From Centropus unirufus (taxonomy: Eukaryota; Chordata; Aves; Cuculiformes; Centropidae): DNA of 64,000 nt. The position numbers and the translations under genes were made by a program. The notes under the pieces are model-generated. The model was not told where the DNA came from. It was given only the letters and a program-made list of their open reading frames with translations, and made no database searches. Positions 36,859 through 50,345 of this stretch are shown in pieces. Location of the stretch: contig VYZI01000068.1 in assembly GCA_013397695.1 (NCBI GenBank), positions 1,322,637 through 1,386,636 on the forward strand. The letters are read 5' to 3'. Each line of letters opens with the position of its first letter. The stretch's first letter is position 1.

Positions 36859-39800
36859 GCTGGTGATGTGTAACGAATACCAAGATGTGGTTTTAACCTT
36901 TTCCACATTCTCAGGACAGTGCATGCGCGTACTTTCCTATGCAAGCATTCTCTTAAGGCAAACCACTTTCTTGTGTGATTATTTCTTTTAGTTATAAGGC
37001 ATATTTATAAATTATTCTGGCAATGTAGCTTTTTTGTAAAATATTCCCTGAAAATAGTATCATCCCAATAAGTTGCCTCAATTTTCATCTTCCTCTGAGG
37101 TGTGTTCTGCAAAACGACCCTTAAAATCAGCTTCTGTTTTGGCAAAGAGCATTTGACAAGCAAAACACCATGGCAGGAAATTATTACATATATCACAAAA
37201 TACTCTGATCACACAAGTTATATTTGCACCTGGATGTGCAAAGAGAAAGCAAGGCTTCTGTTTCTTGATGTTGTCAAGATCAGAGAGAGAAGAGTCCTTC
37301 TTAGAATATTTGTATCATACTGGGTAAACCAATGCAAGATTGTTCTGAGCAATGTTTTCTACTAATGTATTCAATGGGTCATAAATTATACAATGAGAAA
37401 AACCATTGTGTCATCCAATCTGTTCTCCTCATAGAGCAGGCTTTATGGCTTCTCTGAATTAATTGCTGTTTGAACTAAAGCACAGCTTAAAAAACAAAAA
37501 TCCTTAATTTCAGATTTCCACTAGTGGAAGAATCAGCACCAGACTTAATAGCATTCTGGCAGTTAATTTCCTTCCTCATATATTTAACTTCTTTAAATTT
37601 CTTTAACTTCTTTAAAGCATTTGTCTATTTTAAAATCCCAGACACTGGGTGTTACTGAACAAAAAGCTGTCTGTTAGCACATGTCTGTTCCTCATATTCT
37701 TGCTTTGCAGTCATGGAAGTCATCCCACCTAACTTTCAAGCATCCTCCGTGTTTATATTACATCTGGCACAGTGAAGCCTGGCTTCCCTGGTAGCAGAGG
37801 AATAGGCACTTTCAGAGTACAGTTCAGGTGAGCAGCTTTAGACCTGTTTGTTAGGAGGTAATGGATCACACCTTGGAAGTGCCTGAGTGCTCCTGTTGTC
37901 CAAAATGGCATTTCGGACTGCGTGGCTCCATGTAATATATTTCACAAAGAGGTGCCATTGTAGATGCAATAGGTGCAAATTCCTTCCATGAGAGGATCTC
38001 ATTGAATGACTGCATTAACTTTCTTATGGTCAAATAAAATAAGTTTTAAGGCGAGTTTTCCACTTCGGGAGTTACAGTCACCACTCCTGAATGCCCTCTG
38101 GTTCATCAGCACCTTTCTCAAGTTGCAGACACCAGGACAGGACCAAGCATCCAGCAGAACTTGCAGAGACACTGGTGGTGAAGTAGGAAGGCTTTCCTGC
38201 TTTTGCTTTTGTTCATCCTGCTTGAAAAGGCTCTCCACAGCTCTTCAGGTCACAAGAATAGCAGCCTGTTTTCAACACATTAGTCATCCTGGTTCTCAGG
38301 CCTTTTTCATAATCAGTGATTCCCAGGAATAGAAAGCCTTAGTCTTATTCTGTCCGAGTGGCATGAATTCTTCATCTCTGACTGGAATTCACCATAGGCT
38401 AGAATTAATATCTCATATATTCTTTGCTTGCTTTTAGTTTTCAAAATGCTATTCAAAATAAAAAGAATATTTTACTAGTTTTTATATTTTTCTATCTACT
38501 CCTCCTAATTTGTATTTTTTTTGTAAACTTCATAGAAATGGGTTTGGTTTTCTTTTATGTCATTAACAGTAAGGATAAATAATACAGGAGCAGGAACTGC
38601 TCTCTGTATCTGCACTACAAGTACATTCATAAGGGTGTTATTCTTCCTTAGCTCATGTTGAGAAACATTGGTTACCTCGCTTTCAATCTATTTTTGTTGT
38701 GAATGTTGATTTTTTTGTTCTCATTTTACAGTTTGATAAGGTACCAATCGAGTTGACAAACAGAAATAACAGACTACACTTAATCTGTTAACGAAATTTA
38801 TAATCTCGTAAGCAAGTTTAATCAAATATTAAATAGCTGTATTAATCAAATACAGCCATCGTGGATGAATATCAGGCCAAATGTGATGGGATTGGCCTGG
38901 GTTGCCCTTGCTGCCACTTCAAGAAAACCTGATATAACATTAATTTTGCCCTAGCCCTCAGGAATATGCAATTTCCCTTTGAATACTCCATAAAAGGAAT
39001 ATTTTTATTATTTTGAGATGTAATTAGGCTGTTCAGTTTTTCTGAGGAATTTCTCTGTTTTCTAAGTGATCAAGCTGTTAATTTGGAAAATCCAATGTTA
39101 GCTTTAGGATTCTTTCTTTATTTTCATAACTAACTGCTGCAGAGTTCATCTCTATAGGTGCCTGTTCCTCTCCTAATGTAATAATGTATTTCTGGCAGTC
39201 GCTTACTTAAAAACATTTTGACATTTCAATATATGGAAGGAGTTTTCTGTCATGCACAGTGACCAGCATGAGAGCAATGTCCTGTCCATGTTGTGTTTGG
39301 TATTTGCAACTGTTTGGTCATGCAGAAGATCCCTTGGACAGCAGCTAAATTCCATGTCCTTCATCCATCTGTTCAAGCCAAAGTTTTTCAGTAGGCAGCT
39401 GTACTCAAGCCAAACTTTCAAAAAATCTTCACTGGGCCCATGTGGACAGTAGCAGTTATCATCTTGTCCCTGCTGGTTTTGTATTACAGAGTCACCATGA
39501 GAAATATGTATGTCCTCGAGTCTGAGGCCAGCAAAGCAACAAACATTTACATTCGCCTTCGTATCTGTGGCTAACAAGTGAACCCGGCTTTCAAAGAGTT
39601 GTTAATGTAATGCTAATGAAGGGTTATGAGATACTGCAGCATCGTCATGGTGCACGGCTAATAAAAGATGACACGTAGTGTTTTGAGTTGGATATAAGCA
39701 AAGAGGCCAGGTAGCATTCAGTTTAATATAGAAGACAGCAATGTGGTGAGTGTGCTGCTGTAGCCAGGATTAACTAATGAGAGTAACAATTTAATCATAG

Positions 39801-39885
39801 AATAAGAGATTGATAATGATAATTACAAAACCAGATTTTGGAAACAAAATCTTTTCTCTCATTTTTATTTCGTATAGATGTTCTA

Positions 39886-40743
39886 GAATCATAGAATGGT
39901 TTAGATTGGAAGGGACCATGAAGGTCATCCACTCCAAGCACCTTGCAGTGAGCAGAGACATCTTCGACCATATCAGGTTGCTCGGAGCCCCATCCAACCT
40001 GACCTTGAATGTTTCCAGGGATGGAGCATCTACCACCTCTCTGAGCAACCTGTGCCACTGTTTCACCACCCTCAGCCAAAAAAAAAAAAAAAAAGTCTGA
40101 AGTTCTATTTTTAAAACCATCATTCCTTGTCCTATTGCTGCAGGCCCTGCTAAAAAGCTTTTCCCTATCTTTCTTATAAACCCCATTTAGGTGTTGAAAG
40201 GCCAGAACGAGGTCATCTCAGAGCCTTCTCTAAACTGAACAACCCCAACTCATTCAGCCTCTCCCCATGTAGGAGGTATTTCAGGATTTTCTTCACTTTA
40301 GTGGCCCTCCTCTGGAGCCATTCCAACAGGTCTATATCTTTCCTATGCTAAGGGCTCCAGAGCTGGGTGCGGTATTCCAGGTGGGGTCTCACCAGAACAG
40401 AATAGAGGGGCAGAATCACCTCCTTGACCTACTGGCAACACTCACTTTGATGCAGCCCAGGCTATGGTTGGGCTGCAGGCAGACATTGCTGGCTCATCCT
40501 CCAGGACCCTGAAGTTCTTGGCACGGCTCCTCGCAAGCTCTTCATCCCCCAGCCTGTATCGATACTGAGGATTGCCCTGACCCAGGTGCAGGACCTTGCA
40601 CTTGGCCTTGTTGAACCTCACGAGGTTTTCACATGCTTCTCAGGGTCCCTCTGGATGACATCCCATCCTACTGGTGTGACAGCTGCACCACTCAGCTTGG
40701 TGTCATCTGCAGACTTGCTGAGGGGGCACTCAATCCCACTGTA
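39886..40743 (-). repeat. CR1 LINE, 3' portion of about 860 bp
   Basis: The + strand reads as the reverse complement of CR1: AATCATAGAATGGTTTAGAT at the 3' tail, then 'gccccatccaacctgacctt', 'tctaccacctctctgagcaa', 'gaacaaccccaactcattca', 'tccaggtggggtctcaccag', 'cttgcacttggccttgttga' and 'cagcttggtgtcatctgcag', ending near 'caatcccact'. This is the longest and best-preserved CR1 copy here, covering the 3' UTR and the C-terminal end of the reverse-transcriptase ORF, with frame breaks. A run of about 17 A's (40078-40094) inside it looks like a later expansion. It is 5'-truncated and antisense to FRY. Confidence 0.95.
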
Positions 40744-42464
40744 GTTACTTTATATAACTTACATAAGTTATAAACAAAGCTGATATTTAGTTACTTCTGT
40801 ATGCACTATATATTTACACACACGCTTTATATGCTTCATTGTAGAGAGAACCGTGAATGGATGTCTGGCTTACTCCTAATGTTAGTCTTTATTCATAGAA
40901 ATCTCTCCTGTGGTTTCATCCCAGAAAGCTTCACAAAATTTTGTGGAAGTCTTCTTGGTCTGTGAAGGTTTAGCACGGCAGTTCCCAGCACCAGCTTGCG
41001 GCTTGTGTTGCTCCTGGTACTGTGCCATTTTCCACCCTCACAAGCAAGGGTATGGATCCTTGCCAGCAGCAGCTGAAATGCACCGTGTTCAATCTGCACA
41101 AGGTGCTTCTGAAGAGTTTTACAGACTTAAGAGCAAGGCTCATCTCTAACAACCTAGGATGCATATCTCTGTTGTCAGGTCCCCTTCAGAAATCACTGAC
41201 AAGTGATGGGCACCTCTAGACAATGGCTTATTCTGTTTTAAGCCAAGAATGGAAGAAGGCTATGATGAATCACCTATCAGTGTCAGTGTCTCTTCATTTC
41301 TTCTACTTGGAGCCTGGATGGATGGATTACATTTGATATTTGGCTTGTAGGTGGCTAAATTTGAGCCTTTCCCTAAAAGGCAACTGTAGGGTAGCTCAGG
41401 GGCATCAGAAAATGAGGTCAAGGAAGCAGCTACAGTTTTAAAGGATTTTCCTCAGTGTAGTGCTATACTTTGAAACATTACTAAACATGACATCACCTTT
41501 ATTATGGCACGAAATAAGCAGGAATTTTAGGAAATCAGCTCTTAGCCATTGAACAGTGTTACGTCAGCAGGGCTGTAGAAACCATATGATTTCAGAGGGA
41601 AAAGAGCTACAACCTGTTTCTTCTTGTGCATCAGTAATAAAATACAACTTGCGTTTGCACAGGTGCCTTACAAGATGTGTGCATTGCACAGAAGCCACGT
41701 CACCCATAAGCAATACGTGGTTTTCATCTCAGTGAAACACGGGAGTTTTTAACAGCACAAACCAGCATTTGTCAGTGGTTTGAAAGAGCAAGTGCGGACA
41801 AGCGGAGCAAAAATGCAGGGCAAATTCTGGTTCTAACACCTGAGGTAGCTGTTGCAATTTGATTAGGACACAAATAGCAGCATTTCATGTCTTCCTGTAG
41901 TAAAAAATGAACTGTTTAATTATCTCTATAAACTTCCAGCTTATCTAGACTCTGACATTTTTATTGTAAAACAATGAAGGAGAAGAGGAAAAGCACACTC
42001 TCTCCAAGAGAAAATGTGTAGGGAAGGGAGATGCAGGTCACGTTCTCTCTGTTTACTGGTCCCTCTTTTGGAAGCTACTATTCCTTCTGTATTGGACTCT
42101 TTTAGCCTTGTGCTTCCTCGGCACACTTCCAAGTTCCCTAAAAATAATTCTTCTGCTAACACCCATCAACCACAAATGACAGGAATATCTTCATCTCCCT
42201 GTCTCTGAAAATGAAAGCAAACCCAACAAAGCATCTCTCTAAAAATTTTGTAGGAAGCTATTTTCTGATTCAACAAAACCAAAGAGGAGGCTACCTTTTT
42301 CCCCTAGTACAAAAATATAAAGGAAGAGTACAAAAACCTTTATTTATTATAAAATGTTTTTTAAGCTCTGTTTGAGCCTAAAGAAATTCTGGCATAGTTC
42401 CAGAAATAAACTCTTTGTTTTATTTATTTTCTTTTCCTAAATAAAGAAACTCAGTTAATCTGTT

Positions 42465-42541
42465 TTTCTGAAAATGATTATCTGAATATACCTTTTCTGA
42501 AAATGAAAATCATTTCTGAAAATGATTATCTGAATATACCT
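42465..42541. repeat. 48-bp period direct repeat
   Basis: The 29-base block beginning TTTCTGAAAATGATTATCTG is repeated exactly at 42465-42493 and 42513-42541. A third partial copy (TTTTCTGAAAATGA) lies between them. This is a recent local duplication. Confidence 0.9.
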
Positions 42542-44251
42542 ATACCACTCTTAGTTGGAGTTTTTCCTTTTGGAATAACTGGCAAAGATAAAACCTTCTG
42601 AGGGTGTCTGGAAAAGATACCAAGATTTTGGAAGTATATCGTTAGTCTCAAGTCAGCCTTCAAAGAGGCAGCATATCATTATCATATAAAACACAGTGAC
42701 TGAGAAATATTTATGTTTGGATCACTTCAGGGGCAACATAGTTGTTTATGTCAGTGAGAAGTCACCCCCGAATGGAGCACTGAAATGGCAATTGAAAATT
42801 ATTCTGGAATTGTCCACCAGATTTCCCATGTCATGGAGCTTTTTCAGTCTTTAATCTTAGAATAAACTGAGCAAAGTCTAAAATGAGCACAGCTCAATAT
42901 TTTTGTATTACATGCCTGGATTCCTACGTGTCGCCAGCACTGTGGTATATGTAGACAAAAGATAATGATCTAGAGGAAAAGGAGCAGAAAAATAAATGCT
43001 GAGCAAGAGAATGGGCAAGAAGGAGAATCGATTTCCTGTCTCATTGAGATGTCTTACAGGGATCTGAGATAAGAACTAGGGAATACTCGTAAACTCCACA
43101 ACCCCTGACCTGCAGCTTAGGAGGGAGGGAAAGCCTACATCTTAGTGAATCGTAGTCACTGGGAGCTTTGCCAAGTCAGTGGAAAGGACTGCAGAAAGTG
43201 GGTGGACATATATGACAGAATTTCCTGTCTATTTGTTTATTTTGGCAGTTGCCATTCTTGGATCCCCTCTATGTGGAGAAATTCGCTCCTGCAAGAGGAA
43301 AAGATGTGTTCCACTCACTTCTTTCCTCCACAGGGTCTCCTAGGATTACCCATCTCTTGCACAGAGTAGCAGTGCACACCTGAAGATGACAAAGCTCAAC
43401 ACCCACCTGCCGTTATCTGAGGGCCGGAAGGCTGCTGGTGGCTAATGTAGCTGAACAAATACTGCTAACCTTTCCAAGGTACCAGGCTGAACAAGATCCT
43501 TAGCTTCAGAGCTAGCAGGGGCTTCAAGACATATATCCCTCTCTAAAAAGACCTGTCAGGACATGTAAGGACTGTTGTAATGTATTCCTGAGCTTGAGCA
43601 AAAGTATCTGGGTTAAACTAATGACTGCTTCATAAGTATGAGTGGAACGAGCATTTAAGCTCTTTGTAGACATGTAGAGAAGAGCACCCCCCACAAGTGG
43701 TGTTTCAGCATCCATCTGACCTACTGAGTGGCCACCTACTTAGTTGCAGAGGACTGAGTTTGATTTTTAAGAAGTGACCACAGCTGGGACTTGTTCTGGG
43801 GCTCTGTTCTGCAGATCTTGGCCCTCTCGTGGATTCAAGGGAGTGCAGAATGGGCTCACTGTAAGGAGCCTTATGTCCTGAAATGTTCAGTCAGGGGATA
43901 TCGTATGGTCTCTTTTAGGCCTGCAGTTTTATAACATCACTCAAGATACTGAATATAAGTTGAAGAATGGCATGGGTACACACATGCATATGCACACACA
44001 AAGTTCAAGCCTTCATTTTCTTGGCTAGAGCAGGGGGTGTCCAAAGCTTACGCTTTACTGGCAACTCTTCCACTTCTTATTGGGTACACTACTTGGTCTC
44101 CTGTTTTCTGGCTTTGCTGTTCCTTCTGTTCACATAGAACTTACATTCTTGTTTTGGTAAAAGGAATAGAAAATTTGGAGGATTGCCCAACCAAATCTGT
44201 AGGGGTTGCAGCTGTCTTCTGTAGTTCAGTAAGTATTCGGGACAGAGTGGA

Positions 44252-44265
44252 ATATATATATATAT
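44252..44265. repeat. (AT)7 microsatellite
   Basis: A short ATATATATATATAT run. Shorter TA runs also occur elsewhere, for example near 49755-49765. Confidence 0.85.
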
Positions 44266-47200
44266 CTAAACGTGGCAACGGTCTTTTTTCATTAAGACTT
44301 CAGACAGAAATAATTTAAAATGTTGGTCTTAATCTCAGTTCAATCTGTGCTGAAGCCCTGGAATTCCTTTATCACTGAAGACCTCTCCTTCCTTCTTCAT
44401 CCCCCATGCTATTTCATTCGGATGACTCTGCTGAGGCGTGTCTCTTTAAAGAAACTGAGGAAACTGAGATTTCTAAATTAGCCTTTTCTCCTTTACAGTT
44501 TCAGCATAATCAAGTAGTTTGAGAATTTCCATTTGGAAGAGCTTGGGTCTTCTCCCACCACCTTTTTGGAAATCCTCCCAAACCTGTAATTACCTTCAGA
44601 CTTACTTCCTCTGGCTTAGGGATTCCCATGCTATGCCCAGACTTCTGTTTTGCGTGGAACTGTTGGCTTTTATCTTTGTTACATCGCAGACCATCTATCT
44701 AATTGGTGATCCAAAATAACTCTACTTAAAGAATCCTGTATTTGGATGAGTGGGATTTTGAAAGACGGGATGAGTTGGGGTAGTTTTATGTCATGTTCTT
44801 GTGTCAAGACAGCTGCACAAAACAACCTAGCATTTTCTCCCAGTAGTTGCTTCAAACAATGGCTCTAGACAGAGTGCTCAGTCTGGAGTTCTAAAATAAA
44901 AGTTCACTAAGCTTTCTATTATGTGTTGTTTTGGAGACAGCTTTGTTCTTTTACCTTTGTTCTACCAAGAGAGATAGCTCAGTTTGAGCTCATTTCCATG
45001 TAGACTCTGTCATACGTTCTTATTGTCTTTATGTGCCTGTATATAATGTCTGATTTCACATACCGCTGTGAATTTTTCCCTGCAAAGAATTCTCCACCTG
45101 CAAATGGGCCTTCAGAGGGAATTGGTTTCATGTAATATGAATATGTGCCTGCATGTTTTGCTTACTGCTTATTTTACTTTTTTTATTAAGACCGAGGAAA
45201 CTTTGCAGCTGTACGTTCAGTTAAGTGTAGTGTCAAAGATCCACAGTTGAGACTTTCTGCCTGGGACGTACATATGCAAACAGCAGTTGGAGACTTCTCC
45301 ATCCTTAGGAGAATGCATGCCAGCCTCACCACAGTTGGAAGTGTAAATGATTTCCAGCACTAGAGAAGGGAAACTATGCCTGCAATGCTATTCCTCATGG
45401 CAGATTCACGCAGCAGCTTTTTCATGGACCTTAGGAATTGTTATACAATCAGATTCTCTTGCATTTATTTTAATGATTAGTTTAAATGATAGTTAGGGAA
45501 GCATGCACCTGGGAAGTGGGGATGAGTATCTTAGGAAGGGTGTATTGACTCCCTGGTTTATCAACTCTTAATAAAGACTCAGGTGTGCCCTGAATTCCTC
45601 CTGATCTTTCATTTTTGAGTGTAAATCCTCCTAAAAGAGGATCAGAAACACAAAACGGTCAGATATTAAAATAAACAGTTACTCAATTTGAAATCCTGTG
45701 CTTTAAATAGATTTATTCCCTATCATTTATATTATGTTCTATTGGTCAAATTTATGCCTTTTCGGTTATTTTTTGTGGAAACATGCAAATGAATTGTGAA
45801 AATAATGCTTACATCATGACTGTGCTACTATCACATCTTACTAATGTGCTGGAATAACATTTTCCTTGGGAATCTTACAGCTTCTTTCACAAGGATAAAA
45901 ATGGGTCTGCTAAACTTTAGTTTCTTTCTCTCAGCAAAACTTTCCCTTGGATTTTATTCTTTTTGCCTATCAAGCTCAAACTAATTGGGAATGTCGTCCT
46001 CAAAGGGTAAAAAAGCCACCTTTTGGTAACCTTGGCACATGTCGTAGTAAATTAAATTCTTCGCGCTTCATTTAATAACATGCTTTCTTTGTAGTATTAT
46101 AACCGCAGTTTTAAAACAAAGCACGTTTTTATAAAAGCTCTTTCGGTAGGTGTAAAACTATCCTAAGGATATGTGGTTTCTCACCGACTCTTGGCATGGG
46201 AAAAGAATTGCTGCTGGGTCGGTTTTATCACAAAGGACTTAAACTGTATGTAATTTTGGCCAAAAGACCTTAGTTACAAAACAAGACCCACCTGTGTTTT
46301 CCCTGTTATTTGCATTTCCATACCAGTTGCTTTCAGCTTGGTTTGTCTGATAATACGTGTGTTTGATACGCCTGGTTTGTTTATGTCGAACTCCATTATC
46401 CTGTCTCATGTTCTTGGAGTGCCTGAAGTAGTTGCGCTAATCTGTCAGCATAGTATGTACTTGGGGATAAATATAGCCCTGCAGCCACTCTGTGAGTGGT
46501 CATCATCATATGCCGAAGCTAAAAATTGCCCCTTTGGTTCTGGAAAGGCTGAGCTGATCCGGAGGCCTGCTCTGGCTCACACCGCAGGTCTCCGGGCGTT
46601 TGTCTTTTAAAAACCCAAAGAACTGAAAGAAACGTCTGCCTCAGTGCTGAAACATTTTTAGTGAAGTATGGAAAAGGATTATGAAACAATTGGTTTCCTT
46701 TTTGCTTTTAGTTAGAAAAGATTCTAATTTTTCTAAATCAAGAAGTGGAAATTTTCAGGTATTCACAGGCTCATGGATGTTACAGTATCGTGTTGGAGAA
46801 AATCCAGTGTGATTGGCTTTATAAAGGGGCTCGGTAGGTATGAAAATATTGTCAATACATGTTGAGTTTGTGTTACTGGTTTGTTTGTTGTTAAAGTGTC
46901 AATTTGACACTAAAAATATGCAGTCTCTGTTTCTTCTGCCGAAAGATACTGAAAATTCAGTGACTGTTTTTGGCTGAAGTTGCAACCAGTGCTACATAGA
47001 CTCTTGGCTTCTGCATGACGATCACTCTGTTGTTTTGCTTCATCCCAGAGCTTTAAGAAAAATACCTATAGTGTAAACCATAGCAGAGTCTCTCTGTGAT
47101 AATTTAATTTTGCACTCATCCCCATTATCAGTTTAAAGACTGTATGTGTATGTTAAAACTACTGCATTTCTTTACAGCTATTTCTCTTATCTGGGAAATG

Positions 47201-48769
47201 GATCAATGCAGGAAAAAAAACCCAGCAGTTATTTTAGTTCATTCATCTGCTCTATGGCAGAAGTATATAGTTGTGGTGACAACCATATGTGACTGCATTG
47301 TTACTTCCATATATATTCCTTGATTTTTCGATTTTTTAAAAAATACACGACATTGAGAAAATCTTATGGTTATAGGCTGAACTAAAGGAAAATATTCTGG
47401 GGGGAAAAAAAAAAGTGTCGTTTGAAATACAACATATTGCAGATGCAGTAGAAAAATAGGGAAATTATCTTGGAAACAAGAAAATGGGGTGTTTGAGAGA
47501 AGTTAGCCCTCAGAGAGAATTTCACCGCAAGATGGTACAGACATCTTGTAGTTGGTGATACATCATTAATGGGTTTTTTTACAAATTTTCCTGGGAGAGA
47601 GGCTTTAAATATGTGTACAACTTCCTAAAGGGGACCTATAGATTCCCTGCTATTGCAGGGCATTCGAGCATCAGGGTTACCATGGTCTCCTGCATGTGTA
47701 TCATCATTCGTTCTCCTTGGGAAGGAGCTACTTTAATTCTTTAGGTGAAGGACTTAGGTCAGTGCAGTGCTTGTGTGGTAACCAGTGCCCTACAATATGT
47801 TAGGAGTTCAAATTGAATGTTCCAGCAATCCATTTCAGTACTTCTCTTTGTAGAACATTATTATTATTTTTAAATCTGGCATTAAAACCTCAATTTTTCA
47901 TTGAAATAAATATTTTGAACTGAGTATAATCTCTTCACCCATCCCCACCAGAGATCTTCTGCATAAACCCATACAAAGAAAATGTGGTGATTTCTCACAT
48001 AAAAATGATACCTTTTATTTAATGGGGCAGGGTCAGTCTCGTCACTGGGGTGGATTTTTGCAATGCGAAGAGGAAGCTTATGGAAACACTTGAGATAACG
48101 GAACTGAAAAAAGGTGTTAGAAAGCCAAACCTGTATTTAACAGTTCATGACCATCACAGAGCCCTGGCCCCGTTGGCTGTGTTAACTCCTGCTGTGAAGA
48201 TGTTTACATGGAGTTAGCAGCTACAAAATAATTTTTTAAAAATTTGAACCATATCGATGTCGTGTGTTGGGAATTTCTATAACTGCTGTAGCAATGACAG
48301 ATGTTAACCCACAGGATATCCTTATTCTTTCCTTATGGGGAAAGGCTGTATGGTCCTGTTTTTCAGAGAAGAACTGGAATAAAAGTCTTTGGTGCATTGG
48401 CAAATCTCAGAATTAATTGCATTGCTCTGTTACACTGTGCAAATAATTGATTTTTCAGTTAGATGACTGGAAAAATAAATGAGATCAGCCTGTGTCTCAC
48501 ACCTAGCAGCATCATTATTAAAAGGCCTCCTACTAACAACAACTATGTAGTTTTAAATTCCACTTTCAAAATCCTGGCTGAATGCCACGATGGTTGAAGG
48601 TAAGGGTGGCACCTCCCGGGTAGTGTGACCAGGATTTCTTAAACTTAATTTTGTAAGGACGTGAGGCGTGCCTGACCTCACACACTGCTTTCCTTTTTTC
48701 TATCCCTCCCACACGACCCTTCCAGCTGAATTTTGAACTTAGTAGCCAATTTAAACCGAAATTGCCTTG

Positions 48770-48945
48770 AGGAGCAGGAGGGAGTCTGGGTTGGTTGTTC
48801 TGGCCAGGGGGAGGTGGGAGTCCTAGGCTGGGTGTGGGTGGCCTGGCAGAGGCTGGCAGGGTGGCAGCCCTCGGGATGGGGCCTGAGAGCGAGCTTGGAA
48901 ATGGCTGGAGGGAGCTTGGGATAGTGACAGGGGGGAGGGCAGGGC
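48770..48945 (+). repeat. G-rich tract with many GGG runs
   Basis: The + strand carries repeated GGG/GGGGG runs (for example GGGGGAGGTGGGAG and GGGTGTGGGTGG), giving several possible G-quadruplex arrangements. Local GC is well above the surrounding intron. Open frames on both strands here (for example a Pro-rich minus-strand frame at 48566-48985) are composition-driven. Confidence 0.65.
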
Positions 48946-49954
48946 TTTCATCAAGGACACAAATCCTTGAGAGAACTGGGTTCACTGCTCAGAAAAAAAA
49001 GGTTTTTCCTGCCTGAGCACTTGTCAAGCTGACTTCGTGGGTAGTTGTGAGCCAGTTAAAACCATTACATTCGCATTTGGCAAACATATTAGTGATTGTA
49101 AAAATATAGTCTGACTCCTTCTTAAAGCTATTTGCGGAGAAATTTCCATCACTCGGTATATTTGATAGTCCATGTAAAATTGCGTTTGATCCTTTGCATC
49201 CCACTGTCTTCATGCTTAAACTTTCGGAAAGCCTCGGTGGTGACAGGAGAGAAGCAGTGCTTGCCCTCTCCTCTGCTGGCTCTTTTTTCATTACTTTGAA
49301 GTAGATTATTATTCAGAACAACGGTGTATTTTTAGAAACAGTTTTTTATCAAATAAACGTAGAACTGATCTATTCACTTTGTTTTAGGCAGAGTCATAGT
49401 GCCAACAATACTCCATGATCATGTTTTTGCCTTCAAAAATCAAAGTAAACTTTGCAAGAAACAAATCTAGCAGGGAACATCTATTGGAGTGGAAAAAAGG
49501 TAGTGGAGCTGTGCTAGAGTGATGGCATGCCATGTCAGAGGAGTTATTTTCAGTCAAGTAGGGATGTATTATGCTTGCAGAGTATTGGCGACGTGAACAA
49601 AAGCATTTCTATCTTGCATTATGGTCATATAGTGGACTTCTAAACCGTGATTTTTCTAAAGGAAAACATGTTATCTTTTCTCTAATGCATCTTTTTTATT
49701 TTTCAAAGCATTAATTTGGGGTCCAATTCTTCCACATCTTGAATACTCTCAAGTATATATATATCTCAAGCCTTTGGAATTTAATTTTTTTCATTCTTTT
49801 TCTGCAAGGAAATGTTTTAACTATTCAGGAAAGATCTTAAAACTTACTTATTATTAAAAAAATCTCATGTAATTAATAGTTGTCCATTGCTTTCAGGAGT
49901 AGTTGAATTGTCTTTCTTAGAAGGGAAGGCTGAAGGCATCTGCTTACCAGCTAG

Positions 49955-50345
49955 AGAGGTTTCTCAGGGTCTTGTCCCATTGTGTTTCGGGTGCCTCCAG
50001 TAGCGGAATTTCTACTGTTACTGTGGACAGCCTATACCAGTGTTTGGTCACCCTCTTACAGTGGAAATTTTTTCCATGTATCTAATTGGAATTTCCCTCA
50101 TTCCAGCTAGTGTTCACTCTCGTCCTGTCACCATGCCTAAAGAAGATTCTGGCTCCATCTTTGCTCTACTCCATTAGGTATCTGAAGATTGCAGTAAAAG
50201 CACTCTCAGCGTGTACTCAAGTAGCAAGTGTGTAATTCCTTGGTAGACTTTGTGGTCTTCCCTTGGCCTTGCTCCAGAGTAGCAACTTAGTTCTTATATG
50301 GGGGAGCCCAAAACTAGACATAGTACTCCAGATGTGATCTCAAAA
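49955..50345 (-). repeat. Old CR1 LINE fragment
   Basis: Diverged colinear match to the reverse complement of a CR1 subfamily: 'gtgcctccagtagcggaatt', 'cagcctataccagtgtttgg', 'ctaattggaatttccct', 'ctggctccatctttgctcta', 'attaggtatctgaagattgc', 'gggagcccaaaactagacat' and 'gtactccagatgtgatctca'. It is more diverged than the copy at 39886 and probably from an older subfamily. It lies about 630 bases upstream of FRY exon 2. Confidence 0.85.

Noticed and set aside
36455..36944. Several open frames of 70-98 codons
   Set aside because: Inside or overlapping the solo LTR; an Ile/Phe/Tyr-rich run comes from the TTATT-rich patch.
39791..40186. Open frames of 94-131 codons on both strands
   Set aside because: They lie within the 3' end of the CR1 element at 39886-40743, outside any intact LINE reading frame.
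48566..48985. Minus-strand Pro-rich open frame of 139 codons
   Set aside because: Shadow of the G-rich tract; no family resemblance or splice support.
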